Assembly: GCF_039525035.1 (NCBI RefSeq)
Contig: NZ_BAAAHE010000014.1
Span: 71,810-135,809 of the forward strand
Length of the DNA: 64,000 nucleotides
Origin: Sporichthya brevicatena
Lineage (GTDB): Bacteria > Actinomycetota > Actinomycetes > Sporichthyales > Sporichthyaceae
Direction: 5' to 3'
Shown here: positions 41,745 to 50,815 of the stretch, one piece after another
Layout: every line of letters starts with the position of its first letter
How positions within the stretch are numbered: position 1 is the stretch's first letter
The notes under the pieces: model-generated
What the model saw: only the letters and a program-made list of their open reading frames with translations
The model's database searches: none
What the model was told of the DNA's origin: nothing
Translations under genes and position numbers: made by a program

Positions 41745-42980
41745 GTGAGACTGCGGATTCTCGGCCTGATGGCCGTGCCCGTCCTGATCGGTGCAGCGCC
41801 CTTTCTCGGCGCCACCGACGCGCGTGCGGCGCTGAGCTTCACGGCCACGGCGTCGGCCGACGTCGTGCACCTGACCTACGTCGTCAAGGACGCCCCGGTG
41901 TCCGAGACGATCTTCGCCGGCGGCAGCCCGAGCGCCAGTGCGGTGCTCGACGCGTTGGGCAACAGCACCGCGATCGCCGCGGCGAGCAACCCCGGCGACC
42001 AGCTGACGTCCCTGCCGAACACGGCGCGCGGTCTCTACCCGCAGCTCGCGGCGCTGCCGGACTGGCCGTACTTCGCGGTCTCCCGCTCACCCTCGACGCC
42101 GGTGGCGACCCAGGAAGTCGGGCCGTACCTGCTCAAGGCCGAGAGCGAGCCCGACCGCAGCGTCGCCACCGCCGGCGGGGACACCGTGCACGAGTCCGGT
42201 GTCGTGATCGGCCGGGCGACCTCGCTCGCCGAGACCAGCACCGACGGCAACAAGGTCACCTCCCGCGCGACGACGCTCGCCACGGGCATCTCCGTCGCGG
42301 CGATCGAGATCGGCGCCGTGAAGTCGGTGGCGTCGATGACCTCGGACGGCAAGGAGCCGACGCAGGCCTCGGACCTGCTCGTCACCGGCGTCTCGGTCGC
42401 GGGCGTCCCGCTGGCCTTCGGCCCCGAGGGCTTCATGCTCCCGGGCCAGAACACCCCGCTGCCGGACAGCAGCCCGATCCTCAAGCCGCTGGCGGAACAG
42501 GGGATCAAGGTCCGCTACCTGGAGCCGATCACCACGAAGGACTCGGTCCTGACGGCGGGTATCGAGATCAGCTCGCTCTGGAACCCACCGGACGGCTCGC
42601 CCTTCGGCACCGTGACGCAGAGCCTGACGCTGGGGCGCAGCTACGTCTCGCTCAACGCGACCGGTTCGGGCGGCGACGCCTTCAGTCCGGCCGCCCCGGC
42701 GACCGACGCCGGCGTCGACAGTGCCGCCACCCCGGACCTGGGCGCCCTGCCCACGACCGACGGCGCCGCCGTCCCCGGCGCGCTGCCGGGTGAGCTGCCC
42801 GGCTCGACCCCGACCGGTGCCGTCCCCGGCAACACCGTCCCGACCGTTCAGGTCGCCCCGGCCGGGCTGACGCAGCCCGACGGGTTCGACCTCAACCTGT
42901 TCCCGCCCTTCGTCGTGGCCGCGCTCGGCGTGCTGCTGCTGGGCCAGCTGCTCCGCTACCGAGGAGTCCGACAGTCGTGA
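41745..42980 (+). CDS. Secreted, C-terminally membrane-anchored protein, importer 2
   Basis: A 411-residue homologue of the protein at 30136. It has a signal peptide (about 1-28, ending 'DARAA'), an extracytoplasmic domain, a Pro/Gly/Thr linker (about 310-375) and one C-terminal helix with a basic tail 'RYRGVRQS'. The segment 'VAGVPLAFGPEGF...NTPLPDSSPI' matches its partner. No known domain is seen. It is the first gene of the plus-strand importer operon. The GTG at 41745 gives the best signal peptide. The next ATG overlaps its stop. Confidence 0.8.
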   Translation: MRLRILGLMAVPVLIGAAPFLGATDARAALSFTATASADVVHLTYVVKDAPVSETIFAGGSPSASAVLDALGNSTAIAAASNPGDQLTSLPNTARGLYPQLAALPDWPYFAVSRSPSTPVATQEVGPYLLKAESEPDRSVATAGGDTVHESGVVIGRATSLAETSTDGNKVTSRATTLATGISVAAIEIGAVKSVASMTSDGKEPTQASDLLVTGVSVAGVPLAFGPEGFMLPGQNTPLPDSSPILKPLAEQGIKVRYLEPITTKDSVLTAGIEISSLWNPPDGSPFGTVTQSLTLGRSYVSLNATGSGGDAFSPAAPATDAGVDSAATPDLGALPTTDGAAVPGALPGELPGSTPTGAVPGNTVPTVQVAPAGLTQPDGFDLNLFPPFVVAALGVLLLGQLLRYRGVRQS

Positions 42981-43324
42981 AACCGTTCGACGCGATCCGC
43001 GCCCACTGGGACCGGGCCCTGGCGCTGGGGTTGACGGTCGTCGGCCTCCTGATGCTGGTGGTCGGGTACTTCCGCATCAGTGACACCCCGTACCCCGCCG
43101 AGCAGCTCCCGCTGCTCATGTCGGCGGGGGTGGGGTCGCTGTTCCTGCTCGGGATCGGCGCCACGCTCTGGCTCTCGGCCGACCTGCGCGACGAGTGGCA
43201 CAAGCTCGACGAGCTCACCGGGACCGAGCCCGTCGCCGCCGCCGAAGCGCGCGGGACCGATGCCGCGGCCCAGACCCGGGCGGACGACCGCTCCCACGAC
43301 GGAGCCCGGGCCACCGCACGATGA
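42977..43324 (+). CDS. Two-helix protein with SADLRDEW motif, importer 2
   Basis: A 115-residue protein with two membrane helices (about 14-32 and 46-66) then SADLRDEW at 67-74 and a charged tail. It is the counterpart of the protein at 29783, aligned from the first residue. Overlaps of four bases with both neighbours suggest coupled translation in fixed ratio. No function is known. Confidence 0.8.
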   Translation: MKPFDAIRAHWDRALALGLTVVGLLMLVVGYFRISDTPYPAEQLPLLMSAGVGSLFLLGIGATLWLSADLRDEWHKLDELTGTEPVAAAEARGTDAAAQTRADDRSHDGARATAR

Positions 43325-43752
43325 GTGGAGCACGGGCGATCGACGCCCGGCCGTGGACCGCCGGCGCCCTGCGCCTGACCGTGGCCGCGAACGCCGTGGC
43401 GGCGGTCCTGCTGGTCGTCGCCTGGTACGGCGTCGCCGGTGAGGCGCGGCTGGCGGACGCCACGCCGTGGGCCAATCTCTCCGCGATCGGGCTGGTGCTC
43501 GCCGCGTTCGGGAACGCGCGGCTGATCCTCGTGGCCCGCTCGCGCATCGGTGCGCGCCAGGCCGCGCTGCGCCGGTCCAGGACCGCGGCCCGCCGTCCGG
43601 TCGACGTGGACGACGCACGCCGCGTCGTCGTGCCCGGTGGCCGGCTGTACCACCGGCCCGAGTGCCGTCTCGTGGTGGGCAAGCCCGCCGAACCGCTGGC
43701 GCCGCGCAGCAGCGCGGAGGCCCTGGAGCCCTGCGGGTGGTGTCGTCCGTGA
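43321..43752 (+). CDS. Two-helix protein with HRPEC...CGxC tail, importer 2
   Basis: A 143-residue protein with helices near 15-40 and 52-72, a basic linker and a C-terminal His111, Cys115, Cys138, Cys141 set (HRPEC-x22-CGWC). This matches the layout of the protein at 29339. The four residues could bind zinc or an iron-sulfur centre. ATG overlaps the previous stop and the permease GTG overlaps its own stop. Confidence 0.8.
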   Translation: MSGARAIDARPWTAGALRLTVAANAVAAVLLVVAWYGVAGEARLADATPWANLSAIGLVLAAFGNARLILVARSRIGARQAALRRSRTAARRPVDVDDARRVVVPGGRLYHRPECRLVVGKPAEPLAPRSSAEALEPCGWCRP

Positions 43753-45713
43753 ACGAATGGACCCCCTTCATCGTCTCCGGGCTCGTCGCGGGTTCGCTGC
43801 TCGGTCTCGCCGCCGTCGGCCTCGTCCTCTCCTTCCGCACCAGCGGCCTGTTCAACTTCGCGCACGGCGCCGTCGCGGCCGCCGCGGCCTACGTCTTCTA
43901 CGAACTGACGGAGGTTCGGGGCATGCCCTGGCCGCCGGCGGCGCTGGTCGTCCTCGGCGTCTTCGCCCCGGTCATGGGTCTGCTGCTCGAGCGCATGGCC
44001 GCCGGCCTGCAGGGTGTGCGGGCGGTCTACCGGATCGTCGCCACCGTCGGCCTCCTGCTCGTCGTGCAGGGCCTCGCCGCCGTGCACTACGGGCCGTCGA
44101 CGATTCCGCTCGAGCCGTTCCTGCCCCAGGGCACGGTCGACATCGGCGGCACCTTCGTCTCCTACGAGCAGATGATCGGCGCGGGCATCGCGCTGGTCGG
44201 CGTCCTCGCGTTGCTCGCGCTGTTCCGCTGGACCAAGACCGGTCTGCGGATGCGCGCGGTCGTCGACAACCCGCAGCTGCTCTCCTACGAGGGCGACAAC
44301 CCGACGGCGGTCCGCCGCGGCGCGTGGATCATCAGTGCGGTCTTCGCGAGCGTGACGGGTCTGCTGCTCGCCCCGAGCCTCGGTCTCGACACCGTGGTGC
44401 TCGCGCTGCTCGTCGTGCAGGCGTTCGGCGCCGCGGCCGTCGGCCGGTTCGGTTCGATCGGCCTCACCTTCGCCGGTGGCATCGTGATCGGTGTCGGCAG
44501 CGCGTGCAGCGGCAAGGTCATCGGTGACCAGCTCCCGAACTCGGTGTTCTGGGCGAGCATCCCCGACGTCGCACCGTTCATCGTCCTGTTCGTCCTGCTG
44601 ATCGTGACGCCGGCGCGCAAGTTCTTCGACGTCCCGAGCAGCAACCGGACCGCCAGCGGCCGCGCGGTCACCCCGCGGGTGCACTGGGAGGCCGTCGCCG
44701 CGCTCGGGGTGTTCGCGCTCCTCGTGCCGACCTTCGTCGACACCTCGCTCCCGGTCTGGACCACGGCGGTCACGCTGGTCCTGGTCTTCCTCGGCCTCGG
44801 CCTGATGGTGTGGACGTCGGGTCAGATCTCCCTCGCGCACGCCGCGTTCGCGGCGATCGGCGCGGCGGCGATGAGCCACTTCCTCGGCAACGGACTGCCG
44901 TGGGGGATCGCGCTGCTGCTCGCCGGGCTGGTCGCGGTGCCGGTCGCGACCGCGGTCGCGCTCCCGACGCTCCGGCTCTCGGGCCTCTACCTCGCGCTGG
45001 CGACGTTCACCTTCGCGGTGCTCCTGCAGCAGCTCGTGTACCCGACCGAGGCGATGTTCGGTGGCGGTGTCCGCGCGGTCTCGCGCCCCGACATCTCGTT
45101 GTTCGGTCTCGACCTCACCACGGACAAGGGCTACTACTACCTGTGCGTCGCGGTCGCGGCGGCCGCGGCCGGTCTCGTGTTCGGCATCCAGCGCGCCCGC
45201 CTCGGCCGGCTCCTGCAGGCCAACGCCGAGTCGCCCGACGCGGTCGCGGCCAACGGCGGTGACAGCACGACGATCCGCACGGCCGTCTTCTGCGTCGCCG
45301 GCTTCCTCGGCGCGCTCGGCGGTGCGCTCGCCTCGGGCGTCACGCTGCAGGCCTCCAGCCGCGGTTACGGCTACACCGTCGGCCTGACCTGGGTCGCGGT
45401 CCTCGCGCTGTTCGGCTCGCGGGCCACGGTGCTCCGCGCGTCCGCGGCGGCGTTCTCCCTCGCGGTCATGCCGACGCTGATCGAGATGGACCCGGGCTGG
45501 TACACCGCGATCTTCGGCGCCGCGGCCATCACCGCCAGCCTCGTGGCGGACCGTCAGTTCGACCTCACCCGGGGTTGGGGTCCGGGCCGCGTGCCCTCGC
45601 GCCTGCGCCATCCCGGCTACTTGCCGTCGCGGCCGGTGCGGGCCGCACGACCGCCCCGGCCGGCCGCCCCGGACGACGACCGCCGGCCCGTGGGAGCAGG
45701 GGTGCGCTCATGA
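43749..45713 (+). CDS. Fused LivH-LivM type ABC permease, importer 2
   Basis: A 654-residue fused permease. The LivH half has 'FRTSGLFNFAHGAVAAAAAYVF' and the LivM half 'VWTSGQISLAHAAFAAIGAA'. Some 15 hydrophobic helices are visible. The C-terminal ~45 residues are an Arg/Pro-rich cytoplasmic tail absent from the protein at 27444. GTG start overlaps the upstream stop, and LivG overlaps the end. Confidence 0.93.
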   Translation: MNEWTPFIVSGLVAGSLLGLAAVGLVLSFRTSGLFNFAHGAVAAAAAYVFYELTEVRGMPWPPAALVVLGVFAPVMGLLLERMAAGLQGVRAVYRIVATVGLLLVVQGLAAVHYGPSTIPLEPFLPQGTVDIGGTFVSYEQMIGAGIALVGVLALLALFRWTKTGLRMRAVVDNPQLLSYEGDNPTAVRRGAWIISAVFASVTGLLLAPSLGLDTVVLALLVVQAFGAAAVGRFGSIGLTFAGGIVIGVGSACSGKVIGDQLPNSVFWASIPDVAPFIVLFVLLIVTPARKFFDVPSSNRTASGRAVTPRVHWEAVAALGVFALLVPTFVDTSLPVWTTAVTLVLVFLGLGLMVWTSGQISLAHAAFAAIGAAAMSHFLGNGLPWGIALLLAGLVAVPVATAVALPTLRLSGLYLALATFTFAVLLQQLVYPTEAMFGGGVRAVSRPDISLFGLDLTTDKGYYYLCVAVAAAAAGLVFGIQRARLGRLLQANAESPDAVAANGGDSTTIRTAVFCVAGFLGALGGALASGVTLQASSRGYGYTVGLTWVAVLALFGSRATVLRASAAAFSLAVMPTLIEMDPGWYTAIFGAAAITASLVADRQFDLTRGWGPGRVPSRLRHPGYLPSRPVRAARPPRPAAPDDDRRPVGAGVRS

Positions 45714-46525
45714 CCACGCCCAACGCTGAACCGATGTTGCACCGTCCCGACGAGCGGGTGCTCGTGACCCGTGGCCTCACCGTCCAGTTCGGCGGCACGC
45801 GCGCGGTGTCCGAGTTCGACCTCGAGGTGCGACGCGGCGAGATCGTCGGTCTGATCGGGCCGAACGGCGCCGGCAAGACGACGACGCTGAACGCGTGCGC
45901 CGGCACCGTCCGGCCGGCGGCCGGCACCGTCGAGCTGCTCGGCTCGGACGTGTCCGACTGGACGCCGGCGCGGCGCGCCCGGGCCGGCCTCGGCCGGACC
46001 TTCCAGCGGTTCGCGCTCTGTGACTCGCTCTCGGTCGCGCAGAACGTCGGCCTCGCCACCGAGGCCCGTGACTCCGGCGGCCGCCCCTGGCGCTGCTTCC
46101 TCGCCCCGCGCGGTTCGCGGGCGGAGCAGCAGGCGCGGGTGACCGAGGCCCTGGAGACCTGCGGCATCGCGGACCTCGCCGGCCGCCGGGTCGGCTCGCT
46201 GTCCACCGGTCAGCGCCGGCTGGTGGAGCTCGCCCGCGCGGCGTGCGGCCGCTCCTCGGTGCTGCTGCTCGACGAGCCGTCCTCCGGTCTGGACCCGAGC
46301 GAGACCGAGACGTTCGCGAGCATCGTGCGCAGCATCGTCGACACGACCGGGGCCTCGGTGCTGGTCGTCGAGCACGACATGACGCTGGTCCGCGAGATCT
46401 GCGCCTACCTCTACGTCCTGGACTTCGGCGTCCACCTCTGCGACGGCCCGACCGAGGCCGTCCTGCGGGACGACCGGGTGCGCCAGGCCTACCTCGGCAC
46501 CGTCGAGGAGCCCGCCCATGCTTGA
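45710..46525 (+). CDS. Liv-type ABC transporter ATPase (LivG class)
   Basis: A 271-residue ABC ATPase with Walker A GPNGAGKTT, a modified signature 'SLSTGQRRLVELARAA' and Walker B 'VLLLDEPSSGLDPSE'. The LivG-like insertion before the signature includes a basic 'WRCFLAPRGSRAEQQ'. It works with LivF (46518) to drive the fused permease. The minus-strand importer has no equivalent gene. Confidence 0.93.
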   Translation: MTTPNAEPMLHRPDERVLVTRGLTVQFGGTRAVSEFDLEVRRGEIVGLIGPNGAGKTTTLNACAGTVRPAAGTVELLGSDVSDWTPARRARAGLGRTFQRFALCDSLSVAQNVGLATEARDSGGRPWRCFLAPRGSRAEQQARVTEALETCGIADLAGRRVGSLSTGQRRLVELARAACGRSSVLLLDEPSSGLDPSETETFASIVRSIVDTTGASVLVVEHDMTLVREICAYLYVLDFGVHLCDGPTEAVLRDDRVRQAYLGTVEEPAHA

Positions 46526-47240
46526 GCTGCGACGCATCAGCGCCGGATACACCGGCGCCGCGGTGCTGCACGACGTCGACCTGATCGTCCCGGCGGGCAG
46601 CACCGTCGCCCTGCTCGGCCCGAACGGCGCCGGCAAGACGACGCTGCTCCGCGTGGCCGGCGGCACCCTGCGCCCGATGCGGGGCCAAATCCTCGTCGAC
46701 GGTTCGGACGTGACAGGCCGTCAGCCGCACGACCTCGTCCGGTACGGGGTCTGCACGGTCCCCGAGGGCCGCGCCGTGTTCCCCAACCTCTCCGTCCGCG
46801 AGAACCTCACGCTGTTCGCGGACGGCCACAGTTCCGCCCTCGACCTCGCGGTCGAGGCGTTCCCGACGCTCGGCCGGCGCATGAACCAGCGCGCGGGATC
46901 GATGAGCGGTGGTGAGCAGCAGATGGTTGCGCTCGCCCGGGCGTACCTGCAGAACCCCCGGCTCGTCCTGCTCGACGAGGTCTCGATGGGCCTCGCACCG
47001 GTCGTCGTCGACGAGGTCTTCGAGTTCCTCGCGACCGTCCGGGAACGGGGTGCGTCGCTGCTGCTCGTCGAGCAGTACGTCGGCAAGGCACTCGCCCTCG
47101 CCGACTACGTCGTCCTGCTCGCCCGCGGGCGCGTCCAGTTCGTGGGCGAACCGCAGGAGTTGGACGAGGAAAAGATCTTCTCCTCCTACGCGGGCCTCGA
47201 GTCCGCCGGAGCGTCGTCAGCCCAAGGAGTACCGCGATGA
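46518..47240 (+). CDS. Liv-type ABC transporter ATPase (LivF class)
   Basis: A 240-residue ABC ATPase with GPNGAGKTT, 'MSGGEQQMVALARAY' and 'LVLLDEVSMGLAPVVVDEVFEFL', closely related to the LivF at 26750. It overlaps LivG by 8 bases and the lipoprotein gene by 4 bases, so the whole importer is translationally coupled. Confidence 0.94.
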   Translation: MLELRRISAGYTGAAVLHDVDLIVPAGSTVALLGPNGAGKTTLLRVAGGTLRPMRGQILVDGSDVTGRQPHDLVRYGVCTVPEGRAVFPNLSVRENLTLFADGHSSALDLAVEAFPTLGRRMNQRAGSMSGGEQQMVALARAYLQNPRLVLLDEVSMGLAPVVVDEVFEFLATVRERGASLLLVEQYVGKALALADYVVLLARGRVQFVGEPQELDEEKIFSSYAGLESAGASSAQGVPR

Positions 47241-48733
47241 AACGCCGGACCTTCCGGACCACCGCGATCGTGTGCAGCCTCGTCGTCCTCAGTGGCTGCG
47301 CGAGCCGGCTCGACCGTGCCGAGATCGTGGCCGCCCAGACCGGCGGCGCCCCGGCCGCCGCCGGCGCCGGGGCCCAGGCGGGCGTCGATCCGTCGACCAT
47401 CGGGGGAGTCGCCCCCGGCACCGACACCGGGACCGGCGCGGTGGCGCCCGGGGTCGACCCGGGCACCGCCCCCGGATCCGTGACCGAGCCCGGCTCGACC
47501 GGGACCGCCCCCGGCACCGGGGCCGCGGGTCCCGCCACGACCACGGGTGGGACCACCACGACCGACTCGACGGGCTCGAAGGGCAACACCGGGACCACCG
47601 GCGCGACCGGCAGCACGGCGAAGGCGAACAACCTGCCGATCACCGTCGGCTTCGTCGGCTCGATCACCGGCCTGTACGGGACCTCGTTCCGGCCCGCGCT
47701 GAACGCCATCCAGGCGAACATCACCGACCTGAACGCCAAGGGCGGCGTCAACGGCCACCCGATCAAGCTGATCGTCGCCGACGACGCGGGCGACCCGTCG
47801 ACCTACGTGGCCCAGCTGCGGCGCATGGTCGAGAGCGACAAGGTCCTCGCGTTCGTGGGCAACACGCACGCCGCGTCGCTCTCGCAGGCCGCGATCGACT
47901 ACGTCGAGTCCAAGCAGATCCCGATCCTCGACGGCGACGACTCGAACCTGCTCGCCCCGACCAGCCACATGATCTTCGGCTTCGGCGCCGCCGGTCTCGG
48001 CCTGAACGGCACCGAGTTCGCGGCCGCGCGGGACCTCGTCGGCAAGGGCAAGAAGGCCGGCTTCATCTCCTGCCAGGAGGTGCAGCAGTGCGCGGACTAC
48101 GCGCAGGGCTTCGCGGAGTACGCGAAGAAGGCCGGGTTCACCCCGGTGTTCGCCGGCCGCGCGTCGCTGACCGCCCCGGACTTCACCGCGAACTGCCTCC
48201 AGGCGCGTAACGCCCAGGCCGAGATCCTGTTCCTCCGGATCGACATCAACTCGGTCAAGCGCATCGCCCGGGACTGCTCGCGCCAGGGCTACAAGCCGGT
48301 CTACGTGACGGCGCCGGTCCTCACCGACCCGAGCTACCCGTCGAACCCGGCGTTCGACAAGATCATCACCCCGAGCCAGCAGTTCCCGTTCATCAACGAC
48401 AAGCTGCCGGAGGAGAAGCGGTTCCGCTCGGTCCTGTCCCGCGTGATCTCGGTCGACCAGATCTTCGCGTCGCACGCCCAGGGCTGGAACGTGGCGAACA
48501 TCTTCGCCGAGGCGGTCAAGCGCGGCATCGCGCCGGACGCGACCCCGTCGACGGAGCTGATCCTCAAGGGGCTGTGGAGCTTCAAGAACGTGACGCTCGG
48601 CGGCACCAGCCAGCCCCTGACCTACGTCAAGGGTCAGCCCCCGGCGCACCTGAAGAACGTCTGCGCCTTCCCGATGCAGATCCAGAACGGAAAGTGGACC
48701 GCGCCGTTCGGCAACAAGCCCAGCTGCCTGTAG
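47237..48733 (+). CDS. Liv-type ABC transporter solute-binding lipoprotein, importer 2
   Basis: A 498-residue type I binding protein with lipobox VLSGC (Cys at about 22), 'ASRLDRAEIVAAQ' directly after it, a long Gly/Thr/Pro linker (to about 130) and a ligand domain opening 'ITVGFVGSITGLYG'. It is more distant from the lipoproteins at 2599 and 31449 than they are from each other, so this importer may take a different ligand. The Cys pair in 'ISCQEVQQCADY' is shared. It closes the importer operon; GGAGAGGA then precedes the MDR reductase. Confidence 0.93.
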   Translation: MKRRTFRTTAIVCSLVVLSGCASRLDRAEIVAAQTGGAPAAAGAGAQAGVDPSTIGGVAPGTDTGTGAVAPGVDPGTAPGSVTEPGSTGTAPGTGAAGPATTTGGTTTTDSTGSKGNTGTTGATGSTAKANNLPITVGFVGSITGLYGTSFRPALNAIQANITDLNAKGGVNGHPIKLIVADDAGDPSTYVAQLRRMVESDKVLAFVGNTHAASLSQAAIDYVESKQIPILDGDDSNLLAPTSHMIFGFGAAGLGLNGTEFAAARDLVGKGKKAGFISCQEVQQCADYAQGFAEYAKKAGFTPVFAGRASLTAPDFTANCLQARNAQAEILFLRIDINSVKRIARDCSRQGYKPVYVTAPVLTDPSYPSNPAFDKIITPSQQFPFINDKLPEEKRFRSVLSRVISVDQIFASHAQGWNVANIFAEAVKRGIAPDATPSTELILKGLWSFKNVTLGGTSQPLTYVKGQPPAHLKNVCAFPMQIQNGKWTAPFGNKPSCL

Positions 48734-48757
48734 CTCCCGCCCGGAGAGGACACCCGC

Positions 48758-49774
48758 GTGACCCTGAAGAACACGGCCTGGTACCTGCGTTCCCGGCCGA
48801 CCGGTGAAGTCGACGCCAGCCACTTCGACGTCCGCACGGAGGAGGTGCCTGATCCGGGTCCTGGCCAGGTCCTGGTCCGGAACATCTACCTGATGATCCC
48901 GGCCTCGATGCGGATCTGGATGAACGAGCGGGACACCTACCTCCCGGCCGTCCCGCTCGGCACCGTGATGCGCGGGATCACCACGAGCATCGTGGAGAAG
49001 TCGAACGACGAGCGGCTGCCGGTCGGCACGTACGTCAACGGCATGTGCGGCTGGCAGGAGTACGCGGTGGCGGCCGTCGAGGAGCTGATGCCCCTGACGC
49101 ACAAGCACCCCGACATCCCGCTGTCGAACTACCGGCACGTCCTGGACTTCCAGGGCCTGACCGCCTACTGCGGCCTGACCGACGTCGGCAAGCCGCAGGC
49201 GGGGGAGACCCTCGTCGTCACCGCCGCGGCCGGCAGCGTCGGCTCGCTGGTCTGCCAGATCGGCAAGAAGCTCGGCCTGCGCGTCATCGGCATCGCCGGC
49301 GGCCCGGAGAAGTGCCAGTGGCTGCGCGACGTGTGCAAGGTCGACGGCGCGATCGACTACAAGTCCGACGATGTCGGCGCGAAGCTCGACGAGCTGTGCC
49401 CGAACGGGATCGACATCGTCTTCGAGAACGTCGGCGGTCCGGTCCTGGACCTCATGCTCGACCGCATCAACCTGCGGGCGCGCATCGTCCTGTGCGGCTT
49501 CGTCTCGACCTACTTCGGCGGTGAGCAGACCGCCGGCCGCGGGCTGATGAACCTGGTCAACCAGCGCGGCACGATGCAGGGCTTCATCGTCCTGGACTAC
49601 CTCCCGCACTACGCCGAGGTCATGGGGATCCTGACGCCCTGGGTGCTGGACGGCAGCCTCGTCCACCCCGAGGAGATCCTCGACGGCCTCGAGAACGCAC
49701 CGGTGGCGATGAACCGGCTGTCCCGGGGCGAGAACCACGGCATGCAACTCATCCGCATCTCACCGGAAGCCTGA
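48758..49774 (+). CDS. NADP-dependent MDR oxidoreductase (alkenal/one reductase type)
   Basis: A 338-residue zinc-independent medium-chain reductase. The NADP motif is 'VVTAAAGSVGSLVCQIGKKLG', and the cofactor-specificity segment 'GIAGGPEKCQWL' with Lys follows, as in leukotriene-B4 dehydrogenase/curcumin-reductase relatives. Catalytic zinc Cys ligands are absent. It probably reduces the C=C bond of an alpha,beta-unsaturated ketone or aldehyde. GTG start with GGAGAGGA in the gap after the lipoprotein gene, so it is likely part of the same transcript. Confidence 0.88.
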   Translation: MTLKNTAWYLRSRPTGEVDASHFDVRTEEVPDPGPGQVLVRNIYLMIPASMRIWMNERDTYLPAVPLGTVMRGITTSIVEKSNDERLPVGTYVNGMCGWQEYAVAAVEELMPLTHKHPDIPLSNYRHVLDFQGLTAYCGLTDVGKPQAGETLVVTAAAGSVGSLVCQIGKKLGLRVIGIAGGPEKCQWLRDVCKVDGAIDYKSDDVGAKLDELCPNGIDIVFENVGGPVLDLMLDRINLRARIVLCGFVSTYFGGEQTAGRGLMNLVNQRGTMQGFIVLDYLPHYAEVMGILTPWVLDGSLVHPEEILDGLENAPVAMNRLSRGENHGMQLIRISPEA

Positions 49775-49780
49775 CACCAC

Positions 49781-50236
49781 ATGGGAACCGCCGACCCCGC
49801 CCACACCCAGATCGTCGAGGACTGGTACCGCGCGCTGCAGACCCTGGACCTGGAAGGGTTCCTGAAGCTGCACGCGTCCGACTGCATGTACAACATCAGC
49901 GGCCACAGCCCGATCTCCGGTCGTTGCGACTTCCAGCAACTGCAGGAGGAGGTTCTCCCGCAGGTCTTCGGCCGGCTCGACCTCAACCAGTTCCGCTTCA
50001 CGAACTGGAAGATCATGTGCCAGGACGACCAGCGCGTCGTCGGGATCATGGACGCCGACGGTCCCGGCACCAACGGCGAGCGCTACGACCAGCGCTACGT
50101 GCACATCTTCGAGGTCCGCGACGGTCTGATCCGTCAGGTGTGGGAGTTCTTCGACACCAAGCTCGCCGAGCAGGTCCTCTTCTACGACCCGGAGAACAGC
50201 CCGACCAACGGCCGCCTGGCCCCGTTCGAGTACTGA
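49781..50236 (+). CDS. SnoaL/NTF2-like protein
   Basis: A 151-residue small alpha+beta barrel protein, 'IVEDWYRALQTLDLEGFLKLHASDCMYNISGHSPISGR' being the typical opening and 'RYVHIFEVRDGLIRQVWEFFDT' the closing sheet. Members include isomerases, hydratases and cyclases for polyketides and steroids, as well as non-enzymatic pockets. No fixed catalytic pair can be assigned. It sits 6 bases after the MDR reductase. Confidence 0.82.
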   Translation: MGTADPAHTQIVEDWYRALQTLDLEGFLKLHASDCMYNISGHSPISGRCDFQQLQEEVLPQVFGRLDLNQFRFTNWKIMCQDDQRVVGIMDADGPGTNGERYDQRYVHIFEVRDGLIRQVWEFFDTKLAEQVLFYDPENSPTNGRLAPFEY

Positions 50237-50248
50237 GGAGATCCGGAC

Positions 50249-50815
50249 ATGTCGCGCATCCCCCTGGCCACGACCGACCAGATGCCCCCCGAGATCGCCG
50301 GACTCGTGGCGGCCGTCGAGGAGCAGACCGGTGACTCGACGGCGCTGCGTGCGCTCGCGCACCGGCCCGACATCCTCGGTCCGTTCGCGCAGTTCTACTG
50401 GAACCTGCAGACGACCGGTCAGCTCGACCGCAAGCTGATCGAGCTGTTCCGGCTCTCGATCGCGCAGATCAACCAGTGCCGCAACTGCCTGGCCGGCCGC
50501 TACCAGGACTCGATCGACGAGGGTCTGACCGAGGAGCTGGTCGCTGCCCTCCCGGACGCCGAGAACTCGCCGCTGTTCACCGAGCGGGAGAAGGCCGCGA
50601 TCTCCTACGCGCAGAAGATGGCGACCGACCACTACTCGGTCGGGGACGCCGACTTCGCCCGCCTCTACGAGCACTTCAGCGTCGAGGAGGTCGTCGAGCT
50701 CTGCGTCGACGTCGCCCAGTTCATCGGGGTGGGCCGCATGTTCGCGGTCATCGACGCCATGAACGTCGCGTGCGAGATCCCGGGGGCGCAGAAGGTCGCC
50801 GCCGCCACGAGCTGA
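50249..50815 (+). CDS. AhpD/carboxymuconolactone decarboxylase-like protein
   Basis: A 188-residue alpha-helical protein with the CxxC motif 'INQCRNCLAGRYQDSI' (about 75-90) typical of the AhpD branch, where the Cys pair handles peroxide or disulfide chemistry. True carboxymuconolactone decarboxylase activity is not implied. The C-terminal 'ELCVDVAQFIGVGRMFAV' helix is well conserved in the family. It lies between the SnoaL-like and molybdopterin genes; its stop overlaps the next start. Confidence 0.87.
   Translation: MSRIPLATTDQMPPEIAGLVAAVEEQTGDSTALRALAHRPDILGPFAQFYWNLQTTGQLDRKLIELFRLSIAQINQCRNCLAGRYQDSIDEGLTEELVAALPDAENSPLFTEREKAAISYAQKMATDHYSVGDADFARLYEHFSVEEVVELCVDVAQFIGVGRMFAVIDAMNVACEIPGAQKVAAATS

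Noticed and set aside
43215-45611. 798-codon minus-strand open frame opposite importer 2
   Set aside because: Same reason: charged low-complexity translation antisense to conserved transporter genes.
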